Shown here: in pieces, positions 1-10,685 of the stretch
Numbering within the stretch: position 1 is the stretch's first letter
Layout: each line of letters starts with the position of its first letter
NCBI GenBank assembly: GCA_024500155.1
Contig: CM044868.1
Span: 38,946,165 to 39,010,164 of the forward strand
Length of the DNA: 64,000 nucleotides
Source: Chenopodium formosanum
Lineage: Eukaryota; Streptophyta; Magnoliopsida; Caryophyllales; Amaranthaceae
Direction: 5' to 3'
The notes under the pieces: generated by a model
The model's database searches: none
The model's input: only the letters and a program-made list of their open reading frames with translations
What the model was told of the DNA's origin: nothing
Translations under genes and position numbers: made by a program

Positions 1-289
1 AATCATGGTGACCAATCTATTCTTCTCCTTCTCCTAATTTTGATTCTTCTATTGAGAGCTTCTATTTCTCTTATTATAATTAATCCACCTTCTGTTCTTC
101 TTAGAACTTCTTCTAGACTCAGTAAAGTTCTTAATAAGTGAAGTGAGTGTGCATAATCTTTCAATGGTTCTCGTTTGATTATAAGTAGGTGGTTCCTAGC
201 ACCCACAACAATAATCAATCAGATTTCATCAACATAAACAACCACAACAGTCTGAGCATGATTTCTCTTTGTGTATTATGAACAAATTT

Positions 290-1010
290 GATTAATAATG
301 TTGTGGTTGCTTATGCTGATGATTTACTCATCACTGGTAATGATGCCAAGATTATTCTTCTCTCAATGGAGATTTGCATTTTGCTTTTATAATTAAAGCT
401 TTGGGTAGTCTGTAATATTTCTTAGGGTTTGAGGTTTCTAGATTAACTTCTAGAATATTATCGAATCAAAGGAAATAGATCTACCTAGAGATCAGGGATG
501 GAGAATTGCAAGGTGGTTACTCTTCCCTACCTAAAGGGCTGAAATTAAATGTCCATGATGGTGATTTGTTGTTAGATCCTGAGATTTACAGAAGATTATT
601 TGGGAAGCTGTTATATTTGTATCTGTCAAGAGAAGATATCTCTTTTGTTGTGCAACAACCCAGACAGTTTATATCTCTGTATTAAGGTTTTATGAAAGAG
701 TTCTAATGAGGAAATGTATAGAAGTATGAGTTATACAACAGATGAGATTGTTTGGCTTAAGCAGTTAAGTGTGTTTATTCCTACTCCTATTACTATGTTC
801 CGTGACAATGTTTTTGCAATTTATATCGTAGAAAATCCACGTTTTCATGAGAATAGAAAATAGTTCAGAAGTAAATTCTTAAAGCTTGATGTTCACTATG
901 TCAGGGTGAAAGTTCAGCCAATTCTTATTAATTTGAAGCATGTCAGATATGCTGCACAACTTGCTAATACAATGGCTGAACCATTAGGATAAGATCGGCA
1001 TTGTTTTCTA
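290..1010 (+). pseudogene. Ty1/copia pol 3' end remnant (RT to RNase H)
   Basis: This is a decayed piece of a copia-type polyprotein. Conceptual translation shows the reverse transcriptase catalytic box as AYADDLL (YADD at 312-323). It continues through the thumb region near 530-680 and an RNase H tail near 740-990, ending in a stretch that reads like the usual copia C-terminus (HYVRVKVQP, then QLANTMAEPLG). Several stops and frame changes break it, and no gag, protease, integrase or LTR was found beside it. It is a truncated retrotransposon relic with no expected product. Family identity is seen from motifs; the lineage within copia is not resolvable. Confidence 0.8.
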
Positions 1011-1419
1011 AGTAACTGAGTTCACTAATTCAGAGTTTCTAAACCTGCCTATAAAAAGTTGACCAGCATCTGATGAATTAATATCTACATGTATTGGGAA
1101 TAAATGACAGGTTTCTCGGAGATACCAGTTTTCTTGCAGTTGATTTAATTTAATTTTCTTGGGTTTAATTACGATATTCATTCAATTTGAATTGGTTGAA
1201 TCAGGGAGTTTTGGTTGGCTTGACATTGTATTGTTCTCTTTTTAAATAATCTTTAGAAGATAGAAAGCAACAGACTTTTAACGTCTTTCTTAATTTATCT
1301 TGGTTTGTCACAATGCTATTCCAAGTCCAGTAGCAAGATTATTGCCTGTAACTTTAGGTGTTACTTTGCTAATATAATGACCGAACCATTAGGTTCAGAT
1401 CAACACTGTTGTTTTTGCT
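1011..1419. other. non-coding spacer with a duplicated copia tail
   Basis: No gene was seen. Bases 1366-1414 repeat, with differences, the end of the copia remnant at 961-1010 (both read close to 'gctaata-aatg-c-gaaccattagg'). This suggests a local duplication or a second relic of the same element family. Confidence 0.5.
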
Positions 1420-1555
1420 ATGAATGCAGCATTACCTGGTGGTCTTGGGTTTTTATATGCAGAATTCTGTGAGCATTATAAATGGGAAGCATCAAAGAAA
1501 CAGTGGAGCCAAAGATCAATAGATATAATTCAAGTAGGCCGTTTGCCATTTAAAC
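1420..1555 (+). pseudogene. Helitron helicase fragment, + strand
   Basis: About 45 codons read LGFLYAEFCEHYKWEASKKQ and then a WSQRSID segment. They match nearly residue for residue the linker region of the minus-strand Helitron gene at about 9180-9320, in the opposite orientation. In plant Helitrons this segment lies between the Rep and helicase domains. Nothing else of a Rep or helicase was found beside it, so it is an isolated fragment, either the edge of a second decayed Helitron or a captured piece. At its corresponding position this copy keeps a Gln codon (CAG) where the larger copy has a TAG stop. Confidence 0.75.
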
Positions 1556-2420
1556 CTTCATGGTTTCAGAAGAAGGGAGAGAATGAAGTGGACTGGTAAT
1601 AAATGGAGCATAGAAGTTGCTTTTTATATTACTCATTAAAAATTATCTTAGGTAGAATGATAAGGGTGAAAGTTTTAGATAATTTTTCAACTCAGATTTT
1701 GGGAAAAGACCTAGAAGGAGTTGCATGGTGTCATAAAAGTTGAAAGCATTTTTAGGCTTTTGTTAAAGAAAAATGATGTACAGACATCATTAATAAATGA
1801 TAACTATTCCAATGTTTTGTTTAAAGCCTAACTTGAAGTTTTCATAATTGTGTTTCTGTAGCTTGTAAGCTAGCAGCTTAGCACCATGACATTTAGAATG
1901 GGTTGGTAATGATGGAAATCATTTATATTTTGATATATTGAGTAAGGATGATTCTATTGCGTACTGTAGATGGGTTTCTTTGTTCAAATAGATTATTATA
2001 AAATAACAATGAAATTGCTAAAAAACACAAAAAAATGTTCCCTTCATTACTCGAAAAAAGGTTGACCCAAATGAACTAACCCCAAAACCTACAAGACATG
2101 GCGAAGGGAATTCAACATATTTCTTAATGGGAAAAAAATCAACTCCCAAAACCTCAACTTATTACCTAAATTATATCAAAAGAACTCCAAAGCAAGCACC
2201 CCCTTTGAACAAACAGCTTAGCTCAGAATACTTCTACTGAAGAATAGACTGCTTCACATGATTATACAATAGTCATTCTTGAGAAGGGGGGTGTGTGTGG
2301 GGGGGGGGGGGGTATTGAGCTTATGCTCTTAGCATGATTGAAGTTAGTTAGGCCACCTATACTACATTGTATGTAAACTTATATCAAGATATACGGACTA
2401 AATTTGATTATGGACTATCT
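1556..2420. other. AT-rich non-coding stretch with a poly-G tract
   Basis: No gene was recognised. The notable item is a G-rich run at about 2284-2313 (a short G block, GT repeats, then a long G homopolymer), which could form a G-quadruplex or be a sequencing or replication slippage site. Confidence 0.5.
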
Positions 2421-2666
2421 ATTCTATAGACTTAGATAATGAATTTGATATACCGAAAAATTTTGAGATGTAGATAATATGTTTTAGTTTTAATTTTTTG
2501 TATTAAGAGGGTATAAAAGCAGTTATGGATGTCTTGAATAATGACTGCATGAGAATAACCTTGCCTATCATTATTAATTTAGGTAACATTTGCTTGTTAT
2601 CTTAGGTTAAAGGGTACTTTGTGTAAACTGTGAACTTGTATACCCTTTGGGTTGTGAAACTGTAAG
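2421..2666. repeat. direct repeat A, copy 1
   Basis: About 240 bp that recurs in the same orientation at 5436-5690 with point differences and small indels. Shared landmarks are a 'tctatagact' start, 'tttgatatacc', 'taataatgactgc', 'ggtaacatttgcttg' and 'gtgaaactgtaa'. It lies upstream of the B3 gene and may be a duplicated 5' or intronic segment of that gene. Confidence 0.7.
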
Positions 2667-3037
2667 GTATTTCATTTGGAATATTGCAGAACATTGCTGC
2701 AGTTCATCATTGCTAATTGAATACATAAATTCTATTTCATTGCAGTTTATCTGTGCTAAGAGGGAATATTAATCATCAGTAAGTTGAATCTTTTGAAATA
2801 TTGCATCAGATTGAATCTTGTGTACTATAGATTTTTTTCTGTGAGCCTAACGTTATAAAAACAGGCATTGAGATATGTGCCTTTTACTTGGTTAGGGTAC
2901 TACTTATTAAATAAGTTTATATATAAAGGCTTAAAAAGCCCATGGCTTTATATATATCCTTGATTCATTGTCATTGTGTAGGCTATTTTTTTTTTCAGAA
3001 AAAACGCATACTTGTATTTCTTGCTATCTCGGGTGCC

Positions 3038-4350
3038 ATGGGTGAATTTGCACTATCATTCGCTATTCGTGTGGAAGCCGAAAATCGAGACAAACTGGTA
3101 AGGCAACAATTAGGGTTTCTTTAATGTATATGCCTTGATTTTATTTTTAGAAATAACCTTTTTAATCTTTAATTCTAGGGTTGATATGCTACATTGCTTC
3201 TAAACTTGTTGTTCTAGATTGGCTATAGTACAGAATGATTCAAAGAATTAGTTTTGTAATTTATAATTATCTGAAATGGTGGAGGGCTAACAGTATGAAT
3301 GATTATAAGAATATATAGGTTGATTTGCTTCCCTGTAACGTAGTTGTGTTTTCACTTGCACCATATTTAAATGAGAATTGATCAATACTCTCATATAAAG
3401 TGAAACATTTTTAAATTTTAACACTTAGAATGGATAATTAGGCTGTTTTTTTTTCTTCTATGTAATGTAACAGAATATAAGGGTTGATAGTGTGATTCGA
3501 ATAAGAGTGTTGTTGTCTTCCTAATTAGTCCTTCATATGCAACAGTGTGTCCTTGATGCCTTGGAAGAGTTGCTAAAAGATGGTTTTGTCAATATTGAGT
3601 TGGTGCTAGATGGCACTGATGACTCTTGGTTTGTTACTTTGTTGCACGAGGAATTTGATAGTGGTTGGAAGATGTATCTTGATATAGGGTGGTCAGATTT
3701 TATGGATGAGAATGGCTTAAATGTTGGGGATGTCTTAATGTATAAGTACATACCAACCAACACTTTCATGGTTAGAATTAGCTATCGCACTAGACCTCCA
3801 CAGAGTGTGGCAGGAGAACAAGTTCTTGAGTTTGGTGACACGGGTAAGAAGCGTGGGCGTAAGCCAGCTATTGAAAGTAGGACAAACAAAATGATGGAGG
3901 CAAATGCTTGGATCGATCAGCTTGCAAATGCTCGTGGTGAAGCTTTCTTTAAGTTCTCTTTCACTAAAAAGTACTTTAAGTAGAGGATCATTGTAAGTTT
4001 GCTACTAAAGTGATTACTGCGAGCTGTATAATTTCAGTAGCTTATTATATGTGCCTATATTTACTGATGTTGTTTTATTATGTGCTTGGCAGAATGTTCC
4101 ATTGCCTTTTGCAAAAGCACATTTCATGGAACTCTCTCCATCAACTGATGTAATTTTACAGTATGTCGATGAGCAGTTTAAAGCCCTGCTGAAAATTGTG
4201 ACAAAGAAGAACATGATCATTCGGTGTTATTTGACGAATGGAGTCAGAGAATTTGTTGATTATTACAATGTTCAAGTGGATGAAGCTGCATTTTTCAAGT
4301 ATAGGGAAGGTGACCCTATAGTGTTTGATGTGGATTTAGTTCTAGTGTGA
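3038..4350 (+). pseudogene. two-B3-domain DNA-binding protein (REM-like), probably broken
   Basis: B3 domains are plant-specific DNA-binding folds of nuclear transcription factors. Three exons can be assembled: 3038-3097 (ATG at 3038, or in-frame ATG at 2942; donor GTAAGG), 3546-3992 and 4093-4350 (acceptor GGCAG). All joins are phase 0. The first B3 shows the hallmark pattern GW...F...N.L..GD (GWSDFMDENGLNVGDVLM, about 3690-3740). The second B3 spans the exon 2/3 join and reads NVPLPFAKAHF, then GVREFVDYYNVQVDEA. A basic stretch KKRGRKP (about 3846) lies between them and may be a nuclear localisation or AT-hook-like element. The good donor GTAAGT at 3993 lies downstream of an in-frame TAG (3981-3983), so translation should stop inside B3 domain 2. 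It may be a pseudogene or a shortened one-domain product. Confidence 0.7.
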
Positions 4351-5252
4351 TTATCTATTGAGGAGCTGATTTAGAATAATATATGTAATCAATTATATTA
4401 GTATGAAATGTTTAGGAAAACTATGGAATGTTGTTAAGTTATTAGTCAGGACTTTTATATGGATTTTATTGTATGAATTTGTGACTTATTTGAAGTCAGT
4501 TATGGATTTTATATGGATTTAATATGCAATCAGCTATATCAGTACTATGATATGATATATTTTAGAGTTTTGTAGTGTATTAAGCATTTTTAGTTACAAA
4601 GATTAATTAGATAATGAGTTATGGGCAATTTATATTTTACACTTGAAGTCAAAAAGGAGTTGGAATTTTTAATGACATTAAGTGTGTTTTTGACTGCTGT
4701 TCGAACTTAGTGTGCATATATAAACGTGGGGAGCTGTGGCACTATGTTGCAGCCAAATGCCAGTATGATCTGTGCAAAATTTAAAAACTCTCCACAAGAA
4801 ATTATATTTATAAAGTGGCTAATTTTAGTGCTTACAATGGACAACAAGATAGATACAAGAGTACTTATAAGAATAATTACTTTGGCTTAGGGTATTTGTC
4901 TCTGCAAAAACCAAAAGGTGCATTACAACACCCATACTGATATGCGTGTGACTTGTAACGACTGTATAAGAATGATGCAAACAATGTTTTCAAGCCTTTG
5001 AGCTACTATAAAAATGTTGTTGTTTCCAGGTGGAATTGCCTTCAGGCTGTGTTTATTAATTCAATGTCAATACCCATACAATTTGCTTTGCCTGTAGAAT
5101 GGCTAAAGGACAGGGGGCTAGGCAGATTTGCGTGGAAAGTACGTACCATGTGTTTGGTCATCTTCATTTTGCAAACACATTGTCGTAGTTTTCAATACGA
5201 AATTAGCTGTAATCTCCTTGTAGTTTTACTCTCCCTCATCATTAAGATTTTA
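4351..5252. other. region after the B3 gene, possible extra exon
   Basis: Mostly AT-rich with no firm gene. A short open stretch at about 5030-5150 follows a 'tttccag' acceptor-like site and reads FALPVEWLKDRGLGRFAWKV. This could be the start of a further B3-like domain, but the rest of such a domain is not visible. Confidence 0.35.
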
Positions 5253-5335
5253 AGCAATGCCACGGTGATTTGATGTGGCCGAAACATAGGTGGTAATGTT
5301 TTAGGGAGAACCATGTATAAAAATTATAACATGCT
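5253..5335. repeat. direct repeat B, copy 1
   Basis: About 80 bp that recurs at 5889-5970 (shared: 'gcaatg', 'ggtgatttg', 'ggtggta', 'agagaac-atgta'). With repeat A the order is A1-B1-A2-B2, so this is a partial tandem duplication with different material between A and B in each half. Confidence 0.55.
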
Positions 5336-5435
5336 CGCCATATCTGATTAATGTATGTATATTTTTAGTGACTCGCTTTGTATTCTTTGAATGGGAGTAC
5401 TATTTTAGTATGATGTGTGATTCTGTTGAACTATT

Positions 5436-5690
5436 TTTTCTATAGACTATGGTACGAGGGAATCTATGTTTGATATACCGACAAAATTTGGGAAATAGAT
5501 AATACGTTTCAGTGTTAATTCTTTGTATTGTGAGGATATAAAAGCGTATGTGGATGTGTTTAATAATGACTGCTTGAGATTAGTTTTGCCTATTAACATT
5601 ATTGTAGGTAACATTTGCTTGTAATCTTAGGTTAAAAGGTATTTTGTCTAGGCTGTGAAATTATATACCCTTTTAGCTGTGAAACTGTAA
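5436..5690. repeat. direct repeat A, copy 2
   Basis: Second copy of the 2421-2666 repeat, in the same orientation about 3.0 kb downstream. Here it is not followed by B3 exons. Confidence 0.7.
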
Positions 5691-5888
5691 AGGGTTAAGG
5701 CTTGACAAATTCAGGATATCATTATTAAAGACAAGGCTGTGTATGTTCCATTAAAACTCCTCAAAATATTTAGTCTAAACTACATAGATAAGGATTGTTT
5801 AACAATACACACCAATGTGACAAAAGGCTCCAAAAGAACGTGTACAACTAATCTGACATAGTTTATATAAAACAACTGCACATTTAAA

Positions 5889-5970
5889 GCAATGGTGAGG
5901 TGATTTGCTGCAGCTGAATCATTGGTGGTAGTGTTACAAAGAGAACTATGTACAAAAGTGGAATGCAACA
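5889..5970. repeat. direct repeat B, copy 2
   Basis: Second copy of the 5253-5335 repeat, in the same orientation and diverged by scattered substitutions. Confidence 0.55.
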
Positions 5971-7220
5971 TTTAGGGGTGATTATTTGGAGATCATTCCT
6001 GATTAAGAGATGCTGGAGGTGAGTTATCCTTGTTTGCATCTTGCATTGATGGAGTGGTTATAACACCCTTAGTATCATTGTCGGGAGCTGCAGTAGAAAT
6101 AACAATTTTTTTACAGATGTTTTATATTAGCTAAAATGTTCATCTTTTTTTTTTGGACTTAATAAATATAGCTTGAAATTGGATCTGATTAATGGTGGGA
6201 AAAAAACAAGAACTTTAGACGGATTTATTGTCTGAAACATTTGATGATGTAGAGCTGGTAAAAACTTGAAGGAGAACTTTAACAAAGCTAGTTAGCAAGA
6301 CCGTACAAGGGAAAACTTTTTTTTAAAACCGTTTCTGAGCCCCAAAACAGTGCCTAGAAATGTAGCACCACATTCCCTATAGCTTCTATCAAATCCAAAG
6401 GAAGAATTTATCTTCTCTTATAAGCAATATAGTACAAATAATATGAAGTTTATCAAAGTAGTTATACAGAGATTTTATCTCTAAATTTAAGCAAAGTGAA
6501 ATGCTAACTTTAATAAAATTTGTACTATCTAAATGTTACTTTACCTAATAATACTAGAAGTACATGGCTTAACCAAGTTTTTTTTTGAAGCCCAATTACT
6601 GGAGCAAAATTATGAAAAATTATTGAATATGTATAAAATTGTTAATTTTTTAAGTTCCTTAAACAAGCAACTACAAACCACTGGAATTCCATATTAAACG
6701 AACAAATATAAAAACCTATAAGAAGACTAATTAAAATACTAAAAATATTATATTTTCCATGATATTGACAACAATACTATATAATAAGTAATGGGCTTTA
6801 GGCATAATATGTTTTTTTCACTAAAAATTTGAAACCTGCCCTTTTTCCCATTCTTTTTGATGCAGATAACAATAAAAAAAGAACTTCAATATACATAACC
6901 TGCTGTCAGCCAAAATAATACAGCAATTTATGGCATTACTCAAAATAATTCAATTGATATGTCATGAAGCAAAAGGCACATAGGGCATGTTGAATACAAA
7001 AGTCCCTTGGTTGTAGTTTGCCAAAAAGTTCCAAGAGGATTTAAATATATATTTAATGCCACCATGAAACTTCACACTTAAAGACCACCAATGCTGATTC
7101 ACCTGTTGCAAATAGCAACACGAATTCGAGTAAGTGTTTATATAATTAAGAATTATAGTAGACATTATACAAATTGTTTTGTTTTGATTAAGTGAAATAC
7201 CCTTGCCAATTAACACTGCA
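5971..7220. other. AT-rich non-coding region, 3' flank of the Helitron gene
   Basis: No gene was seen. The minus-strand Helitron gene ends just above this stretch, so its 3' terminus (hairpin plus CTRR) should lie here or lower. I could not identify it with confidence. Confidence 0.4.
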
Positions 7221-7586
7221 CTATACAGCACCTGTTCCATGAATGATACCAGCTAATCGCAAAACATCATACGATACAATGTTCTTAGTGAAATTGACGG
7301 TGTATTGTTCAGGAGGGACTGCAGTGTAGACAACTATTTTGGTAGACTTCTTTGCTCGAGAGAGAGCAACATACAGCTGACCATGGGAGAAACACGGCCG
7401 TGGCAAGTAAACACTAACTTGATTTAGGGTCTGGCCCTGTGACTTATTTATGGTCATCACGAAACTCAATTTGATTGGAAAATGATTCCTTTCAAACTGG
7501 AACGGATACTTTGACGAAGCAGACGACCTGAGCCGAACTCTGTGAATGAAAATATATGTCCCAGCATATTGTCCGAAAGCAATCAC
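7221..7586 (-). pseudogene. Helitron helicase C-terminal motifs
   Basis: Carries the C-terminal helicase motifs: FVMTINKSQGQTLNQVSVYL (motif V region) and HGQLYVALSRAKKSTKIVVY (motif VI with the arginine finger region). Upstream, at 7590-7720 in another frame, the expected PVILLRN and FFPNVIECVIAFGQYAG stretches connect it to the core. It stops at 7221, close to the normal protein end. Confidence 0.85.
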
Positions 7587-7720
7587 GCATTCAATAACAT
7601 TTGGGAAAAAGCTTTTGCATATGAGTCACGTGCCATTACATAGGCCAGCAGAAGGAAGTATATTTCGCAGCAAAATCACAGGACAATCTTTCTTCAACAC
7701 AAGTTCATGGTGACTCATTT

Positions 7721-7760
7721 CCCCAGGACACAAGTTATTTCCCCAGGACACAAGTTATTT
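7721..7760. repeat. perfect 20 bp tandem duplication
   Basis: Two head-to-tail copies of a 20 bp unit, 7721-7740 and 7741-7760, starting 'ccccaggaca'. It lies inside the helicase coding region on the minus strand. Twenty is not a multiple of three, so it changes the frame. Identical copies imply a recent event. Confidence 0.95.
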
Positions 7761-8799
7761 ATGAATTCTGTTGGATAAACACTGTACTGCACATTTCATC
7801 AAGGATACCATCAAAACTTTTATAAATAACAAGAACTCCTGGAAATTCTTCAATCATGATAGAGTTGATAAGATCTACATCATCATTCATTGGTGTAAGT
7901 ATAGCCCTTTTAGTGAAAATATCACTTCCAAACCCACCACCCTTAAATTCAGGGAATGTTGCTTCCATGATTTCCTCCACAGGATCTTTATCCATTGCAA
8001 GAGGCTGGACAATTTCCATGGAAAGTGGAACATATCCATTCTCTGCTTGCTGCAATTCACCATTTTCTAAGGACAATAAAAATGCATAATATAATGGATT
8101 AGATCGAGCTATTATGTTTTTTGTGAGCTTAAACTTTTTCAGCTTAGGCCACAAATACGAAGTCACCACGCTATCCTTAACAGCTTCTCGTTGTGTCTTA
8201 CGTGGAACAATTGGCAATACTTGACGGAAATCTCCCACAAACACCACCAGCTTACCACCGAACAAGGAATCATTCTCACACAAATCTTGTAGCAACATAT
8301 CTAAGGATTCCATATTCTCTTTATGAGCCATAGAAGCTTCATCCCATATTATGAGGGTTGTCTCTCGGAGAAGCGCAGCAAGGTTACCCTGTTTTGGAAC
8401 AGCACACGCCAACGAGGCATCAGAATCTAGAGGAATCTTAAATCTCGAATGTGTTGTACGACCAGAAGGAATGTTTGCAGCAGCTATACCAGCTGTAGCT
8501 GTTGGCAACACTATCTTATTCATAAGGCGAATTTCAGCATACAATGCATTATAGAGGAAAGTTTTGCCCGTGCCTCCAGGACCGTCTATGAAAAAAGCAC
8601 TTGGTTGCTTATCATTTACATGCTGCATAATGCATGTAAATGCTTCCTTTTGAGCTGGATTTAAGCGTTGTATGCAATCTATACACTCTTCAGGAATAGG
8701 CGCATCTAGAGCATCAATAATGTCCTTTGTTCGTTGAATTTCTAAGTCAGCCTGCTCAAAGACCTCGTGAATTCCAAAATCACTCAGTGATTTACCCAT
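7759..8799 (-). pseudogene. Helitron Pif1-family helicase core
   Basis: SF1B helicase core that would unwind donor DNA during rolling-circle transposition. It shows Walker A FIDGPGGTGKTFLYN (about 8560-8600), a motif reading LPTATAGIAA, Walker B TLIIWDEASM, motif III VFVGDFRQVLPIVP and the downstream KLTKNII segment. The long open frame of 346 codons is the best preserved part of the element. It ends at 7759, at a 20 bp tandem duplication that shifts the frame before the last motifs. The ATG at 8799 is internal to the polyprotein, not a true start. Confidence 0.9.
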
Positions 8800-8846
8800 T
8801 GCTTATTAGTGTCGTTATATATCTCTAACAGTTAACTGTTGAGCCT

Positions 8847-9503
8847 TCATGGGTTCTGTTGGAATTTGATGGCTGAAATCATCAGCCAAGAAGGAATAGT
8901 ACTTAGTCCATAGTGCTGCAGGATCAATTGGCTAGAAAAAGAATAATATGGTTGCAAACGGCGCAAAGTACTTAGCATCTGGACCTCACATGCTTCACGG
9001 AGACACATGTTGGCTAGGTCCTCACTTTCAAGCAAACCCAATTTTAAAGCCGCTTCTTGAAATGTCGAACAAACAGACCCATCTACAGTGCGCAAATGTT
9101 CAAATGATGTAGGACTTCGGATATGCAAAAGCAACAATCGCAAGTAAAAGCGCTCACCTTCTGCTGAAAAAACAAATGCCAAACAACCTATTTGAGTTCT
9201 ATCTATTGATCTTTGGCTCCACTATTTCTTTGATGCTTCCCATTTATAATGCTCACAAAATTCTCCATACAAAAACCCAAGCCGACCAGGTACAGTCGCA
9301 TTCATAGAAAAATATTCAGTGAGTTGAGTCCGTGAACGCTTTGAATTTCCAATGACAGCATTTAGTCGTTCAGATGGGTGAAGATGTATCGTTTGTTGCT
9401 TTGGAAAATGCATCTGCAACAAGAGCACTGGAGGATGCATCTCAAACAAATAAAAGGCAAACAATATCCATGCAGCTTCACAGGGGGATACCCATCTACC
9501 AGA
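8847..9503 (-). pseudogene. Helitron Rep-helicase linker
   Basis: Continues the polyprotein from SGRWVSPCEAAW through LHPSERLNAVIGN, then GFLYGEFCEHYKWEASKK, a TAG at 9222-9224, and AFVFSAEGERFYLRLLLLH. These are conserved linker motifs of plant Helitron proteins. The TAG falls where the duplicate fragment at 1420-1555 has CAG (Gln). There is no catalytic role of its own. Confidence 0.75.
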
Positions 9504-10584
9504 CTAAAACTGTTTAATCTCATCAGTAGGTTCACCATTTGCTGGCACCACATTATACGAAATCTTGTCATGACCCTTATACACATACTTGTATAAATAT
9601 TTCACAGCTTTCATTGTAGAGCAGACCTCCACATTTAGATGACAATCGAATAACATAGAAAGATAAGGATTATATGAAATCACCCATCTATTATCAAGAT
9701 TAGCCCCTCTGCTTTTCATCATATCCCCGGTGTCTCTTCTACGATACGTAGGAAAACCATAATCATTTGTTGTTGTGTGTGGCGTAAATTGTTTTGGAAA
9801 AGAGTATTTGCAAGTTGCCCTATGCCCTTTTTTACGCATACAAGAACATTTCGGATTCAGGTCTCCACATGGACCATGCATCTTATGCTTTAGTACAATC
9901 TTACGAAGAACAGGATTGCTGGATGACGGAATTTTAGCACAGACAAACCTGTCATAATCTTCTAGACATTTAAGCTTGCTTCCACCTGTCAAAATGATGA
10001 GGAAATGACCATGCAGGAGACCTCTTTTCTTAAATTCAATGACATATATCATAGCAGCAACTTCACCAAATATTTGGTTGTCCATAATCTCCCTTTTCAA
10101 GGCCAATAATTTGGCTCGAAACACTCTAGCCACCAAATCAGGCCTATGCTGCGCTAATTCTCCAGGAGCTAACTCAGCCTTAATCTCAGGCCAATTTGCA
10201 TTACATGTGATAGTGACAAATAAATCTGGCTTTCCATATCTCTGAACCAGAGCCATAACATTTAAGTAGAGTTTTTCATATCTCGAGGTCCGCCAATAAA
10301 AGTTGGAGGCAAAATAACCCTTTGACCAATTTTAAATGCTAATGTCTCTCCACTTTGTAGCGAGTCCAAAATACCTTGGTAAAGGTCAGCCCTGATGCTA
10401 GCCTTATTATTCCGAAAATAGTCTAGTTGAGTATTTTCCATTTTCACATACATGTCGACAATATATTACTGAAGAAGTCTGCCGACCCTTAACAACATGT
10501 TACCTATGCGCATTTGCAATAGGTAAGCATAAAACTCTCTTGGTGAAATGTACTGGTCTGCTTTAGTTCTTTTACCAGCTGCCC
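9504..10584 (-). pseudogene. Helitron_like_N end and HUH Rep endonuclease
   Basis: The exon opens after the acceptor at 10585 and reads ISPREFYAYLLQMR, then VGRLLQ, a TAA stop (10466-10468), and YIVDMYVKMENTQLDYFR, typical of Helitron_like_N. After a frameshift near 10280 comes the Rep region: YGKPDLFVTITCN, the HUH metal-binding motif as KRGLLHGHFLIIL, and the two-tyrosine nicking site VKYLYKYVYKGHD (about 9580-9620). Both tyrosines and both HUH histidines are present. The residue between the histidines is Gly, where I would expect a bulkier hydrophobic residue. The segment ends at a TAG (9504-9506) inside DEIKQF*SGRW, where Gln is expected. Confidence 0.85.
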
Positions 10585-10685
10585 CTGTATTGAGAGAAAG
10601 TCAAAGCTGGAACACTAATGCTGACACCATATAGTAGTAGCATGTATAGCAACTCAAAAAGCAAATATACTAGGGTGACACTTAC

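Noticed and set aside
3..218. Arg/Glu-rich minus-strand frame at the window start
   Set aside because: Low-complexity CTT-rich + strand sequence; no recognisable domain and no context.
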